A stretch of DNA of 5,412 bases from Paracoccaceae bacterium. Its GTDB lineage: Bacteria > Pseudomonadota > Alphaproteobacteria > Rhodobacterales > Rhodobacteraceae. Location: assembly GCA_007128995.1 (NCBI GenBank), contig SKWJ01000512.1:1-5412 (forward strand), given 5' to 3'. The first letter of the stretch is position 1, and each line of letters opens with the position of its first letter. The translations under genes and the position numbers were made by a program. Positions 1-5,412 of the stretch are shown here, in pieces. A model generated the notes under the pieces. That model had not been told where the DNA came from. It did not search any database and saw only the letters and a program-made list of their open reading frames with translations.

Positions 1-1557
1 GCTGTGGCGCTGATCGAAGCAGGGCAGGGGACGGATACTCTTGAAGCGGATCGGGCTGGCTGGCCCGGCTTCCTGCCCTCATTTCTTGTGAATCTGGGCC
101 TTGATCTGCGCGGTGGAGCACATTTGTTAGCAGAAGTGCGTGTGGCAGATGTTTATGCTGACCGCATCGACGGGATGTGGCCCGCTGTCCGTGACCGTCT
201 TGCCACCGAACGGGCCTTGCTGGGTGCCGTGCGACGCATTCCGTCCGATGACCCGGGTGAATTGCGCGTGCGGGTGGCAAATAGCGATGCAGTAGAACAG
301 GCCGCGGCATTTGCGCGCGAGCTTGCACAACCGACCCAGTCCGCGACCGGGTTTGGACAGTCTCGGGATCTCGAAATCCGTGTTGACGGTGAGGATATCG
401 TCGTCACTCTCTCTGATGCCGAACGGCAGGCGACAGACGAGCGTACGATGCGGCTGTCATTGGAAATCATCCGCCGTCGTGTCGATGAAGCTGGAACCCG
501 CGAACCGACGATCCAGCGTCAGGGGCCTGACCGCATCCTGATTCAGGTTCCGGGTATCGGTTCGGCAGAAGAGTTGAAAGCGCTGATTGGCACGACTGCC
601 CGGCTTACCTTTCATCCTGTGGTCAGTGTCACGTCTGACCCGGATCAGGTCCCCGGGCCGCGTCAGGTGATTTATCCGTCCCTTGATGAGCCCGGACGCT
701 ATTACATCGTCGAGCAAACCCCGGTCGTCACTGGCGAACAACTTGTCGATGCGCAACCGGGTCAGGACCAGAACAACCGCCCCGCGGTCAATTTCCGCTT
801 CAACCCGGCGGGTGGTCGCGCATTCGGCCTCTACACCGCCGAGAATATCGGAAACCCCTTCGCTATCGTTCTGGATGGAGAGGTTGTTTCAGCACCTGTG
901 ATCCAAAGCCATATTCCCGGTGGCTCTGGCATCATCACCGGGCGGTTCACCGTTGAGGAAACCAGCCGTCTTGCAGTGCTCTTGCGGGCCGGGGCTTTGC
1001 CCGCCGAAATGGACTTTCTGGAAGAGCGCACCGTCGGCCCGGAATTGGGGCAGGACAGCATCGACGCGGGCCGGATAGCGGCGATTGTTGCGATGGTGGC
1101 CGTGCTGGCCTTTATGCTGGCAAGCTATGGTGTGTTTGGCGTCATCGCAAATATCGCGCTGATCCTGAATGTCTCGATGATTTTTGCGCTTCTGTCATTG
1201 GTCGGGGCGACGCTGACACTGCCCGGTATCGCTGGGATCGTTTTGACCATTGGGATGGCGGTGGATGCAACCGTTCTCATATTCGAGCGGATTCGCGAGG
1301 AGATGCGCAGTTCGAAAGGGCCCGCCCGTGCGATCGAGCTGGGCTACGAAAAAGCACTTTCCGCGATCCTTGATGCGAATATCACGACATTCCTCACCGC
1401 AGTGATCCTGTTTGCAATGGGCTCTGGCCCTGTGCGCGGATTTGCGGTGACGCTTGGGCTTGGCATTATTACGTCGGTGTTCACGGCCCTGCTGGTCACC
1501 CGATTGATGATGGTCATGTATTTTGAGCGTCGTCGTCCCAAAACACTCTTGATCTGA
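1..1557 (+). CDS. secD: Protein translocase subunit SecD, 5' end cut off by window edge
   Basis: This is the inner-membrane SecD subunit, which with SecF uses the proton gradient to pull preproteins through SecYEG into the periplasm. The frame is open from the first base, giving 518 residues before TGA. The GTG at position 4 is an internal Val codon, not the start. Roughly 40 residues, including the first membrane helix, are missing upstream. In fragment numbering, the hallmark LGLDLRGG is at 32-39. The periplasmic P1 domain follows, with RRRVDEAGTREP at 158-169 and a QVPGI segment ending near 186. ERTVGPELG at 342-350 precedes five membrane segments (about 358-376, 379-400, 410-430, 462-474 and 483-506). 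The fourth-helix motif reads VDATVLIFERIREE (421-434). The key Asp422 is kept, but Thr424 stands where Asn is usual. DANITTF (458-464) and PVRGFA (477-482) are typical of the family. secF follows 11 bases after the stop. The family call is certain. Confidence 0.98.
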   Translation, partial: AVALIEAGQGTDTLEADRAGWPGFLPSFLVNLGLDLRGGAHLLAEVRVADVYADRIDGMWPAVRDRLATERALLGAVRRIPSDDPGELRVRVANSDAVEQAAAFARELAQPTQSATGFGQSRDLEIRVDGEDIVVTLSDAERQATDERTMRLSLEIIRRRVDEAGTREPTIQRQGPDRILIQVPGIGSAEELKALIGTTARLTFHPVVSVTSDPDQVPGPRQVIYPSLDEPGRYYIVEQTPVVTGEQLVDAQPGQDQNNRPAVNFRFNPAGGRAFGLYTAENIGNPFAIVLDGEVVSAPVIQSHIPGGSGIITGRFTVEETSRLAVLLRAGALPAEMDFLEERTVGPELGQDSIDAGRIAAIVAMVAVLAFMLASYGVFGVIANIALILNVSMIFALLSLVGATLTLPGIAGIVLTIGMAVDATVLIFERIREEMRSSKGPARAIELGYEKALSAILDANITTFLTAVILFAMGSGPVRGFAVTLGLGIITSVFTALLVTRLMMVMYFERRRPKTLLI

Positions 1558-1562
1558 GAGGA
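1558..1562 (+). promoter_or_regulatory. Ribosome binding site that decides the secF start
   Basis: AGAGG, directly after the secD stop codon, lies 6 bases before the ATG at 1569. A TTG two codons upstream (1563) is in frame, but it touches this Shine-Dalgarno sequence and so cannot use it. The ATG is therefore preferred. Confidence 0.7.
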
Positions 1563-1568
1563 TTGCAG

Positions 1569-2540
1569 ATGCGCCTGAAGCTGGTACCGCAAGATACTTC
1601 GATCGAGTTTTTCCGCCACTCCCGCATAACATTCGGGGCGTCCCTGATCGCTATGGTGCTGTCGATCGTCACGTTTTTTGTCATGGGTCTGAATTTCGGC
1701 ATCGATTTTCGAGGCGGAACATCCATCCGGACGGAGGCACAGGCCCCGGTGGACATAGGCGCCTATCGTGCGGCGATTGCGCCGCTGGGGTTCGGTGATA
1801 TTGCGATAACGGAAGTTTTTGATCCTGCCTTTGGGGCGGATCGAAACGTGGCGATGGTACGCATCCAGGCTCAGGAAGGCGTGGAGGCAATTACACCGGA
1901 ACAAATCAATGCGGTAAGGGAAGCGCTGGTCGGCCTGGACCCGACACTTGTTTTCGCGGCTGTTGAATCGGTCGGCCCCAAGGTTTCCGGCGAGTTGATC
2001 CGTTCTGCCGTGATTTCTGTCGTACTCGCGCTTGCTGCGGTGCTGTTCTATATCTGGTTGCGTTTCGAGTGGCAGTTTTCCGTCGGTGCGGTTTCCGCGC
2101 TGGTACATGATATCGTGCTTACAATCGGGATTTTCAGCGCCCTGCAAATACGATTTGATCTGGCGATCATCGCCGCTCTTCTGACAATTGTTGGATATTC
2201 CCTGAACGATACAGTTGTCGTATTCGACCGCGTCCGGGAGAACCTGATCAAGTTCAAGAAACGCCCGCTGATCGAGGTGCTGAACCTGTCGATAAACGAT
2301 ACGCTGTCACGCACGGTCATGACCTCTGTGACAACACTTCTCGCGCTGATTGCATTGTTTGTGCTGGGAGGGGATGTGATCCGTGGTTTTGTTTTCGCTA
2401 TGATCTGGGGCGTGATCGTCGGAACATATTCTTCGGTGTTCGTGGCATCTGCGGTTCTGTTGCGGCTGGGTGTCAAGCGCGACTGGTCCAAAAGCTCAGG
2501 CGATACGGCTGGTACACGCTTTGGTGTGAAGGAAGGGTAA
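1569..2540 (+). CDS. secF: Protein translocase subunit SecF
   Basis: SecF is the partner of SecD in the SecDF complex, a proton-driven accessory of the Sec translocon in the inner membrane. The protein has 323 residues from the ATG at 1569, a normal length for stand-alone SecF. A first membrane helix at about 20-40 leads into LNFGIDFRGG (41-50), the SecF version of the SecD LGLDLRGG motif. A periplasmic domain runs to about 140. Five further helices follow (about 147-164, 171-192, 198-218, 250-267 and 273-298). LRFEW (164-168), ALVHD (177-181) and the sequence around Asn213-Asp214-Thr215 with VVVFDRVREN (216-225) are family hallmarks. Asp214 and Arg248 are 34 residues apart. From memory this equals the spacing of the functionally important Asp637 and Arg671 in Thermus SecDF, so the proton path looks intact. 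secF is 11 bases downstream of secD and 1 base upstream of the next gene, so co-transcription is likely. Confidence 0.98.
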   Translation: MRLKLVPQDTSIEFFRHSRITFGASLIAMVLSIVTFFVMGLNFGIDFRGGTSIRTEAQAPVDIGAYRAAIAPLGFGDIAITEVFDPAFGADRNVAMVRIQAQEGVEAITPEQINAVREALVGLDPTLVFAAVESVGPKVSGELIRSAVISVVLALAAVLFYIWLRFEWQFSVGAVSALVHDIVLTIGIFSALQIRFDLAIIAALLTIVGYSLNDTVVVFDRVRENLIKFKKRPLIEVLNLSINDTLSRTVMTSVTTLLALIALFVLGGDVIRGFVFAMIWGVIVGTYSSVFVASAVLLRLGVKRDWSKSSGDTAGTRFGVKEG

Positions 2541-2541
2541 G

Positions 2542-2898
2542 ATGCGTCTTTCCGAAATAGATTTCGGTGCTGCGAAACCCGTTGAGGGCTATGGGCCGGA
2601 TTTCTTTCGTGTTGACGGGCAAGCGCATGTCGCACCGCTGCTGATCGTGGCAGGTGACGTGCAGCGCTGGGGCGGATATGACGATTCCGAGACATTGTTG
2701 ACACTGGCGGGCCGTGTCGATGTGTTGTTCATCGGGACCGGGGGTCAGATTGCGCATATTCCGGTGCCGCTGCGGGAGAAACTGGAAGCGGCAGGGCTGG
2801 GGGTTGAAATAATGGACAGCCCGGCAGCCTGTCGAACGTATAATGTGCTTTTGTCCGAGAACCGGCGCGTTGCGTTGGCGGTTCTTCCGGTGAGCTGA
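2542..2898 (+). CDS. Mth938-like (DUF498) family protein, NDUFAF3 homologue
   Basis: This is a small soluble protein of 118 residues in the Mth938/DUF498 family (Pfam DUF498/DUF598). The mitochondrial member NDUFAF3 is a complex I assembly factor. The biochemical role of bacterial members is not settled, so a part in respiratory complex assembly is inference. Visible hallmarks are LLIVAGDVQRWG (33-44), a beta strand followed by the glycine loop FIGTGG (63-68), and a C-terminal block with AACRTYNVLLSE (95-106) and RRVALAVLPV (108-117). There is no signal peptide or membrane helix, so it should be cytoplasmic. AAGGA (2529-2533), inside the end of secF, is 8 bases before the ATG, and only 1 base separates the two genes, suggesting translational coupling. 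The same gene is, as I recall, commonly found between secF and the ccm genes in Rhodobacterales. In Rhodobacter capsulatus an ORF of about this size was noted upstream of helA. Confidence 0.9.
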   Translation: MRLSEIDFGAAKPVEGYGPDFFRVDGQAHVAPLLIVAGDVQRWGGYDDSETLLTLAGRVDVLFIGTGGQIAHIPVPLREKLEAAGLGVEIMDSPAACRTYNVLLSENRRVALAVLPVS

Positions 2899-2903
2899 GC
2901 GAC

Positions 2904-2960
2904 ATGCGCAGTCCTTGCGAAACTAGATCGGCACAAACATACTCTGCGGAGCACCCCTGA
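2904..2960 (+). CDS. Candidate 18-codon upstream ORF leading into ccmA
   Basis: An ATG at 2904, 5 bases after the preceding stop, opens a reading frame of 18 codons (MRSPCETRSAQTYSAEHP). Its TGA at 2958-2960 shares the A of the ccmA ATG (TGATG). GGTGAG at 2889-2894 could serve as a ribosome binding site with a 9-base spacer. The frame fills nearly all of the 61-base gap and would let ribosomes pass from the Mth938-family gene into ccmA. An ORF this short can arise by chance and the peptide resembles nothing I know. It is listed as a possible coupling or leader ORF only. Confidence 0.18.
   Translation: MRSPCETRSAQTYSAEHP
2915..2943 (+). promoter_or_regulatory. Weak sigma70-like promoter candidate before ccmA
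   Basis: TTGCGA (2915-2920) and CATACT (2938-2943) are separated by exactly 17 bases, and each matches the consensus at 4 of 6 positions. A start near 2950 would leave only about 10 bases before the ccmA ATG. It would also cut into the ccmA ribosome binding site GGAG (2948-2951), which argues against it. No hairpin with a T-run is visible in the gap, so read-through from secDF is just as likely a source of ccm transcript. Confidence 0.15.
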
Positions 2961-3580
2961 TGTTTCAGGTCCGCGCGCTGGCCTGCGCCCGCGGAAGTCT
3001 GTTGTTGCTAGAGGGTGTGCAGTTTTCACTCAGGCGCGGTCACGCACTTGTCCTGCGTGGTCCGAATGGCTGTGGCAAGACAACACTCTTGCGCACGATT
3101 GCCGGTTTGCAAAGGCCAATTGCAGGGGAGATCGATGTTGAAGCAGACATAATCGCCTATGCGGGTCATGCCGACGGGATAAAGAGCACGCTCACTGTTG
3201 CCGAAAACCTGCAGTTCTGGGCAGATATCTACGGCACCAAAACGATAGATTCTGCACTGGACCAGATGAACTTGCGTGGCCTGGCGCAAAGGATGGCACA
3301 GAACCTGTCTGCCGGGCAGAAACGGCGTCTGGGGCTTGCGCGCCTTATTGTGACCGCGCGTCCCATCTGGGTTCTGGACGAGCCAACCGTCTCGCTGGAC
3401 ACGGCATCAGTTGCTCTGTTTGCCAATGTCATCCGCGATCACCTTGGGAGCGGAGGGATGGCGCTGATCGCCACGCATATCGAGCTAGGCCTGCCAGAGG
3501 TAGAGGTTCTTGATCTGTCTGCGTTCAAGGCGCGCTTGCCGACGCCCGGCGATGGTGGATTTGACGAGGCATTCCTGTGA
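2960..3580 (+). CDS. ccmA: Cytochrome c maturation ABC transporter ATP-binding protein CcmA
   Basis: CcmA is the cytoplasmic ATPase of the CcmABCD complex. ATP hydrolysis by CcmA is needed to release holo-CcmE (haem-loaded chaperone) from CcmC/CcmD during cytochrome c maturation. The protein has 206 residues, the usual length. Visible ABC elements are Walker A GPNGCGKTT (34-42), a YAGHADGIK segment at 67-75 in the Q-loop region, signature LSAGQ (116-120), Walker B WVLDEP (137-142), D-loop SLD (145-147) and switch His173. TLTVAENL (77-84) and LSAGQKRRLGLARL (116-129) are typical of CcmA rather than ABC exporters in general. All catalytic elements appear intact, but the Q-loop Gln of the Escherichia coli GHQ sequence is Ala71 here. 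GGAG (2948-2951) is 8 bases before the ATG. The stop overlaps the ccmB start by 4 bases. This is the equivalent of HelA in Rhodobacter capsulatus. Confidence 0.97.
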   Translation: MFQVRALACARGSLLLLEGVQFSLRRGHALVLRGPNGCGKTTLLRTIAGLQRPIAGEIDVEADIIAYAGHADGIKSTLTVAENLQFWADIYGTKTIDSALDQMNLRGLAQRMAQNLSAGQKRRLGLARLIVTARPIWVLDEPTVSLDTASVALFANVIRDHLGSGGMALIATHIELGLPEVEVLDLSAFKARLPTPGDGGFDEAFL

Positions 3581-4233
3581 GTGCGCTGCTCATACGTGAT
3601 TTGCGTCTTGCACTGCGCGCCGGTGGTGGCTTTGGGTTAGGCCTTGCGTTTTTCCTGATCCTTGCTGTGCTTGTGCCGCTGGGGGTCGGGCCTGACCCGG
3701 GAACGCTTGCCCGGATCGCGCCGGGCATTCTTTGGTTGGGTGCTTTGCTGGCTTGCCTGCTGTCTCTTGACCGGATCTTTGCGCTCGATTTCGAGGATGG
3801 ATCACTGGACCTTCTGGCAACCGCGCCGGTTCCGCTGGAAGCAGTGGTGACCATCAAGGCACTGGCTCACTGGTTGACGACTGCCTTGCCACTGGTTCTG
3901 GTTTCCCCGCTGATGGGACTGCTTTTGTTTCTTCCCGCTGAAGCCTATCTATGGCTGATCCTGTCATTGACGCTTGGCACCCCTGCATTGTCAGTGATCG
4001 GGACCTTTGGTGCCGCTTTGACAGTAGGCCTCAAGCGCGGTGGCTTGCTGGTGTCATTGCTGGTTCTTCCGCTTTACATTCCGACCCTTGTCTTCGGGGC
4101 AGAGGTCGTTGCGCGCGGGGCGCAGGGGCTGACAGTGGCAACACCGCTTGCGCTTTTGTCAGGTATAACTTTCGGGGCTGTGGCATTATTGCCCTTTGCA
4201 TCCGCCATGGTGCTGCGGATAAACCTTCGGTGA
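3577..4233 (+). CDS. ccmB: Haem exporter/cytochrome c maturation membrane protein CcmB
   Basis: CcmB is the integral membrane subunit that pairs with CcmA in the CcmABCD complex. The name 'haem exporter' is traditional; the transported substrate is not proven. The protein has 218 residues and starts with GTG. That GTG overlaps the ccmA TGA (GTGA, 4 bases), and GAGG (3566-3569) lies 7 bases upstream, so this start is well supported. The N-terminus SALLIRDLRLALRAGGGF is typical of alphaproteobacterial CcmB. Six membrane segments can be placed at about 19-38, 47-64, 100-119, 124-147, 155-173 and 192-213. The cytoplasmic loop motif FALDFEDGSLDLL (68-80) and the later KALAHW (94-99), LGTPALS (133-139) and PTLVFGA (169-175) are family hallmarks. 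Translation is probably coupled to ccmA. It is the HelB equivalent. Nothing appears broken. Confidence 0.96.
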   Translation: MSALLIRDLRLALRAGGGFGLGLAFFLILAVLVPLGVGPDPGTLARIAPGILWLGALLACLLSLDRIFALDFEDGSLDLLATAPVPLEAVVTIKALAHWLTTALPLVLVSPLMGLLLFLPAEAYLWLILSLTLGTPALSVIGTFGAALTVGLKRGGLLVSLLVLPLYIPTLVFGAEVVARGAQGLTVATPLALLSGITFGAVALLPFASAMVLRINLR

Positions 4234-4273
4234 TCCAGCATTTGCGGACTTGAGAGCGCCCAGTGGCAAAGAT

Positions 4274-4279
4274 AGGTGA
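4274..4279 (+). promoter_or_regulatory. Ribosome binding site that decides the ccmC start
   Basis: AGGTGA lies 5 bases before the ATG at 4285. An in-frame GTG at 4276 is inside this site and has no good Shine-Dalgarno sequence of its own. The ATG, giving a protein that begins MASLWEYANP, is therefore preferred and fits the usual CcmC N-terminus. Confidence 0.7.
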
Positions 4280-4284
4280 AACTC

Positions 4285-5016
4285 ATGGCATCCTTGTGGG
4301 AATATGCGAACCCGCTGAAATTCATGCGGACAACGGACTGGCTACTGCCAGTCGTTTCTGTCGCAGCGTTGGTTGTGACCAGTATCGGATTGATCTGGGG
4401 GTTTTTCTTTACCCCGGATGATTTCCGGCAGGGATCGACCGTGAAGATCGTCTTTCTGCATGTCCCGGCCGCCATGATGGCCATCAATGCCTGGGTGATG
4501 ATGCTGGTTGCCTCATTGGTCTGGCTGATCAGAAGGCATCATGTCAGTGCCTTGGCAGCAAAGGCGGCGGCACCGATCGGATTGACGATGACTCTGATCG
4601 GGTTGATCACTGGTGCGGTTTGGGGCCAGCCGATGTGGGGCACATGGTGGGCCTGGGACCCACGCCTGACGTCGTTCCTGATCCTTTTGCTGTTCTATCT
4701 GGGGTATCTCGCCCTGTGGTCTGCAATTGAAGATCCGGACACTGGGGCAGATCTTACGGCGGTCCTGTGTCTGGTCGGGTCGGTCTTTGCGCTGCTGTCG
4801 CGATACGCCGCGATCTTCTGGAACCAAGGGTTGCATCAGGGGGCGTCGCTGTCGCTTGCCCCGGGAACCCGCATGGACTGGGCGTACAAGGCTCCACTAT
4901 ATACATGCATGTTGGGCTTTGGGCTGATATTTGTCGCGCTGGTTCTGGCTGGCACGCGCACCGAAATACGTGCGCGCCGGATGAAGGCACTCGTTGCCCG
5001 GGAGCGGATGGCATGA
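4285..5016 (+). CDS. ccmC: Haem-handling protein CcmC (WWD domain)
   Basis: CcmC is an inner-membrane protein that presents haem at the periplasmic face and promotes its covalent attachment to the chaperone CcmE. From the ATG at 4285 it has 243 residues, normal for the family. Six membrane segments are visible at about 19-41, 56-81, 96-113, 128-147, 157-177 and 203-223. The tryptophan-rich WWD domain is at 113-125 (WGQPMWGTWWAWD). The two external histidines expected to bind haem iron are His59 (in FLHVPAA) and His184 (in GLHQGAS). The loop before His184 reads YAAIFWNQGLHQ rather than the Escherichia coli-style WWNTLHQ, so it has one extra residue and one Trp fewer. A 51-base gap separates it from ccmB, with no convincing promoter or terminator. 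The end overlaps ccmD by 4 bases (ATGA). It is the HelC equivalent. Confidence 0.97.
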   Translation: MASLWEYANPLKFMRTTDWLLPVVSVAALVVTSIGLIWGFFFTPDDFRQGSTVKIVFLHVPAAMMAINAWVMMLVASLVWLIRRHHVSALAAKAAAPIGLTMTLIGLITGAVWGQPMWGTWWAWDPRLTSFLILLLFYLGYLALWSAIEDPDTGADLTAVLCLVGSVFALLSRYAAIFWNQGLHQGASLSLAPGTRMDWAYKAPLYTCMLGFGLIFVALVLAGTRTEIRARRMKALVARERMA

Positions 5017-5171
5017 TCCCTGATCTTGGGCGCTACACGTTAGAGGTATCGCTGGCCTATCTCGCCTCGCTGGCGCTGATTGGCGGGCTCGTCCTCTGGT
5101 ATTGGCTGCGCGGGCGTGCTGTTCGTCGTCAGCTGGATGAAGTTGAAACTCGTCGAGGAGAGAATGGGTAA
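5013..5171 (+). CDS. ccmD: Haem exporter small subunit CcmD
   Basis: CcmD is a small single-span membrane protein that stabilises CcmC with holo-CcmE and is needed for release of holo-CcmE together with CcmAB. It has 52 residues, the same size as I recall for the Rhodobacter capsulatus ORF52/HelD. The N-terminus (MIPDLGRYTLEVSLAY) is followed by one hydrophobic helix at about 11-32 ending in LVLWYWLR. A basic and charged cytoplasmic tail with RAVRRQLDEVETRR (35-48) is the usual CcmD pattern. The ATG overlaps the ccmC TGA (ATGA), and GGGAG (5000-5004) is 8 bases upstream. Its own end overlaps the ccmG start by 8 bases. Position in the operon supports the call as much as the weakly conserved sequence does. 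Confidence 0.92.
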   Translation: MIPDLGRYTLEVSLAYLASLALIGGLVLWYWLRGRAVRRQLDEVETRRGENG

Positions 5172-5412
5172 ATTCCGACCACTGATGTTCCTTCCGCCGG
5201 TGCTGTTCGTCGCATTGGCAGCACTTTTCTGGTTCGGCAACCTGCGCGAGGATCGCGACAGTCTGCCGTCGGCGCGCGAAGGCCAGCTAGCGCCAGAAGT
5301 GATGCTCACGCAATTGGGCGAACTTGAAATGTTCAGCAATGATACGTTGCGCGATGGCGAGGTGAAGCTTGTCAACTACTGGGCATCATGGTGCGCGCCT
5401 TGTCGTGCCGAA
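5164..5412 (+). CDS. ccmG: Thiol:disulfide interchange protein CcmG/DsbE, 3' end cut off by window edge
   Basis: CcmG is a membrane-anchored periplasmic thioredoxin-like protein. It receives electrons from CcdA or DsbD and helps reduce apocytochrome c CXXCH motifs, working with CcmH, so haem can be attached. The first 83 residues are present; CcmG proteins are usually about 175-185 long, so a little over half is missing. A hydrophobic anchor (about 7-24, uncleaved) is followed by a linker and LVNYWASWCAPC (69-80), the thioredoxin active site with Cys77 and Cys80. LPSAREGQLAP (34-44) fits the usual start of the CcmG soluble domain. The ATG at 5164 overlaps the ccmD end by 8 bases. The purine-rich GAGGAG (5155-5160) is close, with effective spacing of 3-5 bases depending on the pairing register. 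The next in-frame ATG (5185) would cut into the anchor. It is the HelX equivalent. Confidence 0.95.
   Translation, partial: MGKFRPLMFLPPVLFVALAALFWFGNLREDRDSLPSAREGQLAPEVMLTQLGELEMFSNDTLRDGEVKLVNYWASWCAPCRAE

Noticed and set aside
1344..2147. A 267-codon open frame on the minus strand spanning the secD-secF junction.
   Set aside because: It lies wholly opposite two well-conserved genes, its product is rich in Arg, His, Gln and Asp with no recognisable domain, and such long antisense frames are common in GC-rich coding DNA.
2154..2171. TTGAT and ATCAT near each other in secF, considered as an FNR-type site.
   Set aside because: The spacing is 6 rather than 4 bases, one half-site is imperfect, and it lies inside a conserved coding region far from any start.
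4241..4270. Inverted repeat TTTGC/GCAAA in the ccmB-ccmC gap, considered as a hairpin or terminator.
   Set aside because: The stem is only 5 base pairs with a 20-base loop and no T-run follows, so it is within chance expectation.
4250..4278. TTGAGA as a possible -35 box for a promoter before ccmC.
   Set aside because: At 16-18 base spacing there is no acceptable -10 box (TAGGTG at 17 bases matches at only 2 of 6 positions).
4074..4487. A 137-codon minus-strand frame covering the ccmB-ccmC gap.
   Set aside because: Most of it is antisense to conserved membrane-protein codons, and the translation has no recognisable domain or ribosome binding site that I can see.
4767..5171. A 134-codon plus-strand frame that ends with the ccmD sequence.
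   Set aside because: Only its last 52 codons are real (ccmD). The upstream part is the ccmC coding region read in the wrong frame, and the ATGA overlap with a good ribosome binding site marks the true ccmD start.

Overview
The window is a same-strand, tightly packed block of eight genes, cut at both ends. In order they are secD (5' end missing), secF, a small Mth938/DUF498-family gene, ccmA, ccmB, ccmC, ccmD and ccmG (3' end missing). The sequence is moderately GC-rich. The gene order secD-secF-Mth938-ccmA-B-C-D-G, the protein style (for example a CcmC starting with WEYANP and a 52-residue CcmD) and the short or overlapping junctions all suggest an alphaproteobacterium of the Rhodobacterales (Rhodobacter/Roseobacter type). 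From memory, the last five genes correspond to the helABCDX cluster of Rhodobacter capsulatus. The genus cannot be fixed from this sequence alone.

Layout: 1-2540 encodes the SecD and SecF subunits, which use the proton-motive force to help the SecYEG translocon finish protein export. Positions 2542-2898 encode a soluble protein of about 118 residues, related to the mitochondrial complex I assembly factor NDUFAF3. A 61-base gap (2899-2959) follows. It contains only an 18-codon candidate upstream ORF and a weak promoter-like pair. Positions 2960-5412 hold the cytochrome c maturation (system I) genes: ATPase CcmA, membrane subunit CcmB, haem-handling CcmC, small anchor CcmD, and the start of the periplasmic thioredoxin-like CcmG. 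The only other gap is 51 bases between ccmB and ccmC (4234-4284).

How they work together: all products serve the building of envelope and respiratory proteins. SecDF moves proteins, including apocytochromes, across the inner membrane. CcmABCD delivers haem to the periplasmic chaperone CcmE and releases it again, and CcmG helps keep apocytochrome cysteines reduced for haem attachment. The remaining system I genes (ccmE, ccmF, ccmH) are not in this window. I saw no mobile elements, RNA genes, CRISPR arrays, strong terminators or large repeats. I found no new system. The points worth a second look are residue-level departures in SecD and CcmC, the candidate leader ORF before ccmA, and the conserved pairing of a complex I assembly-factor homologue with export and haem genes.
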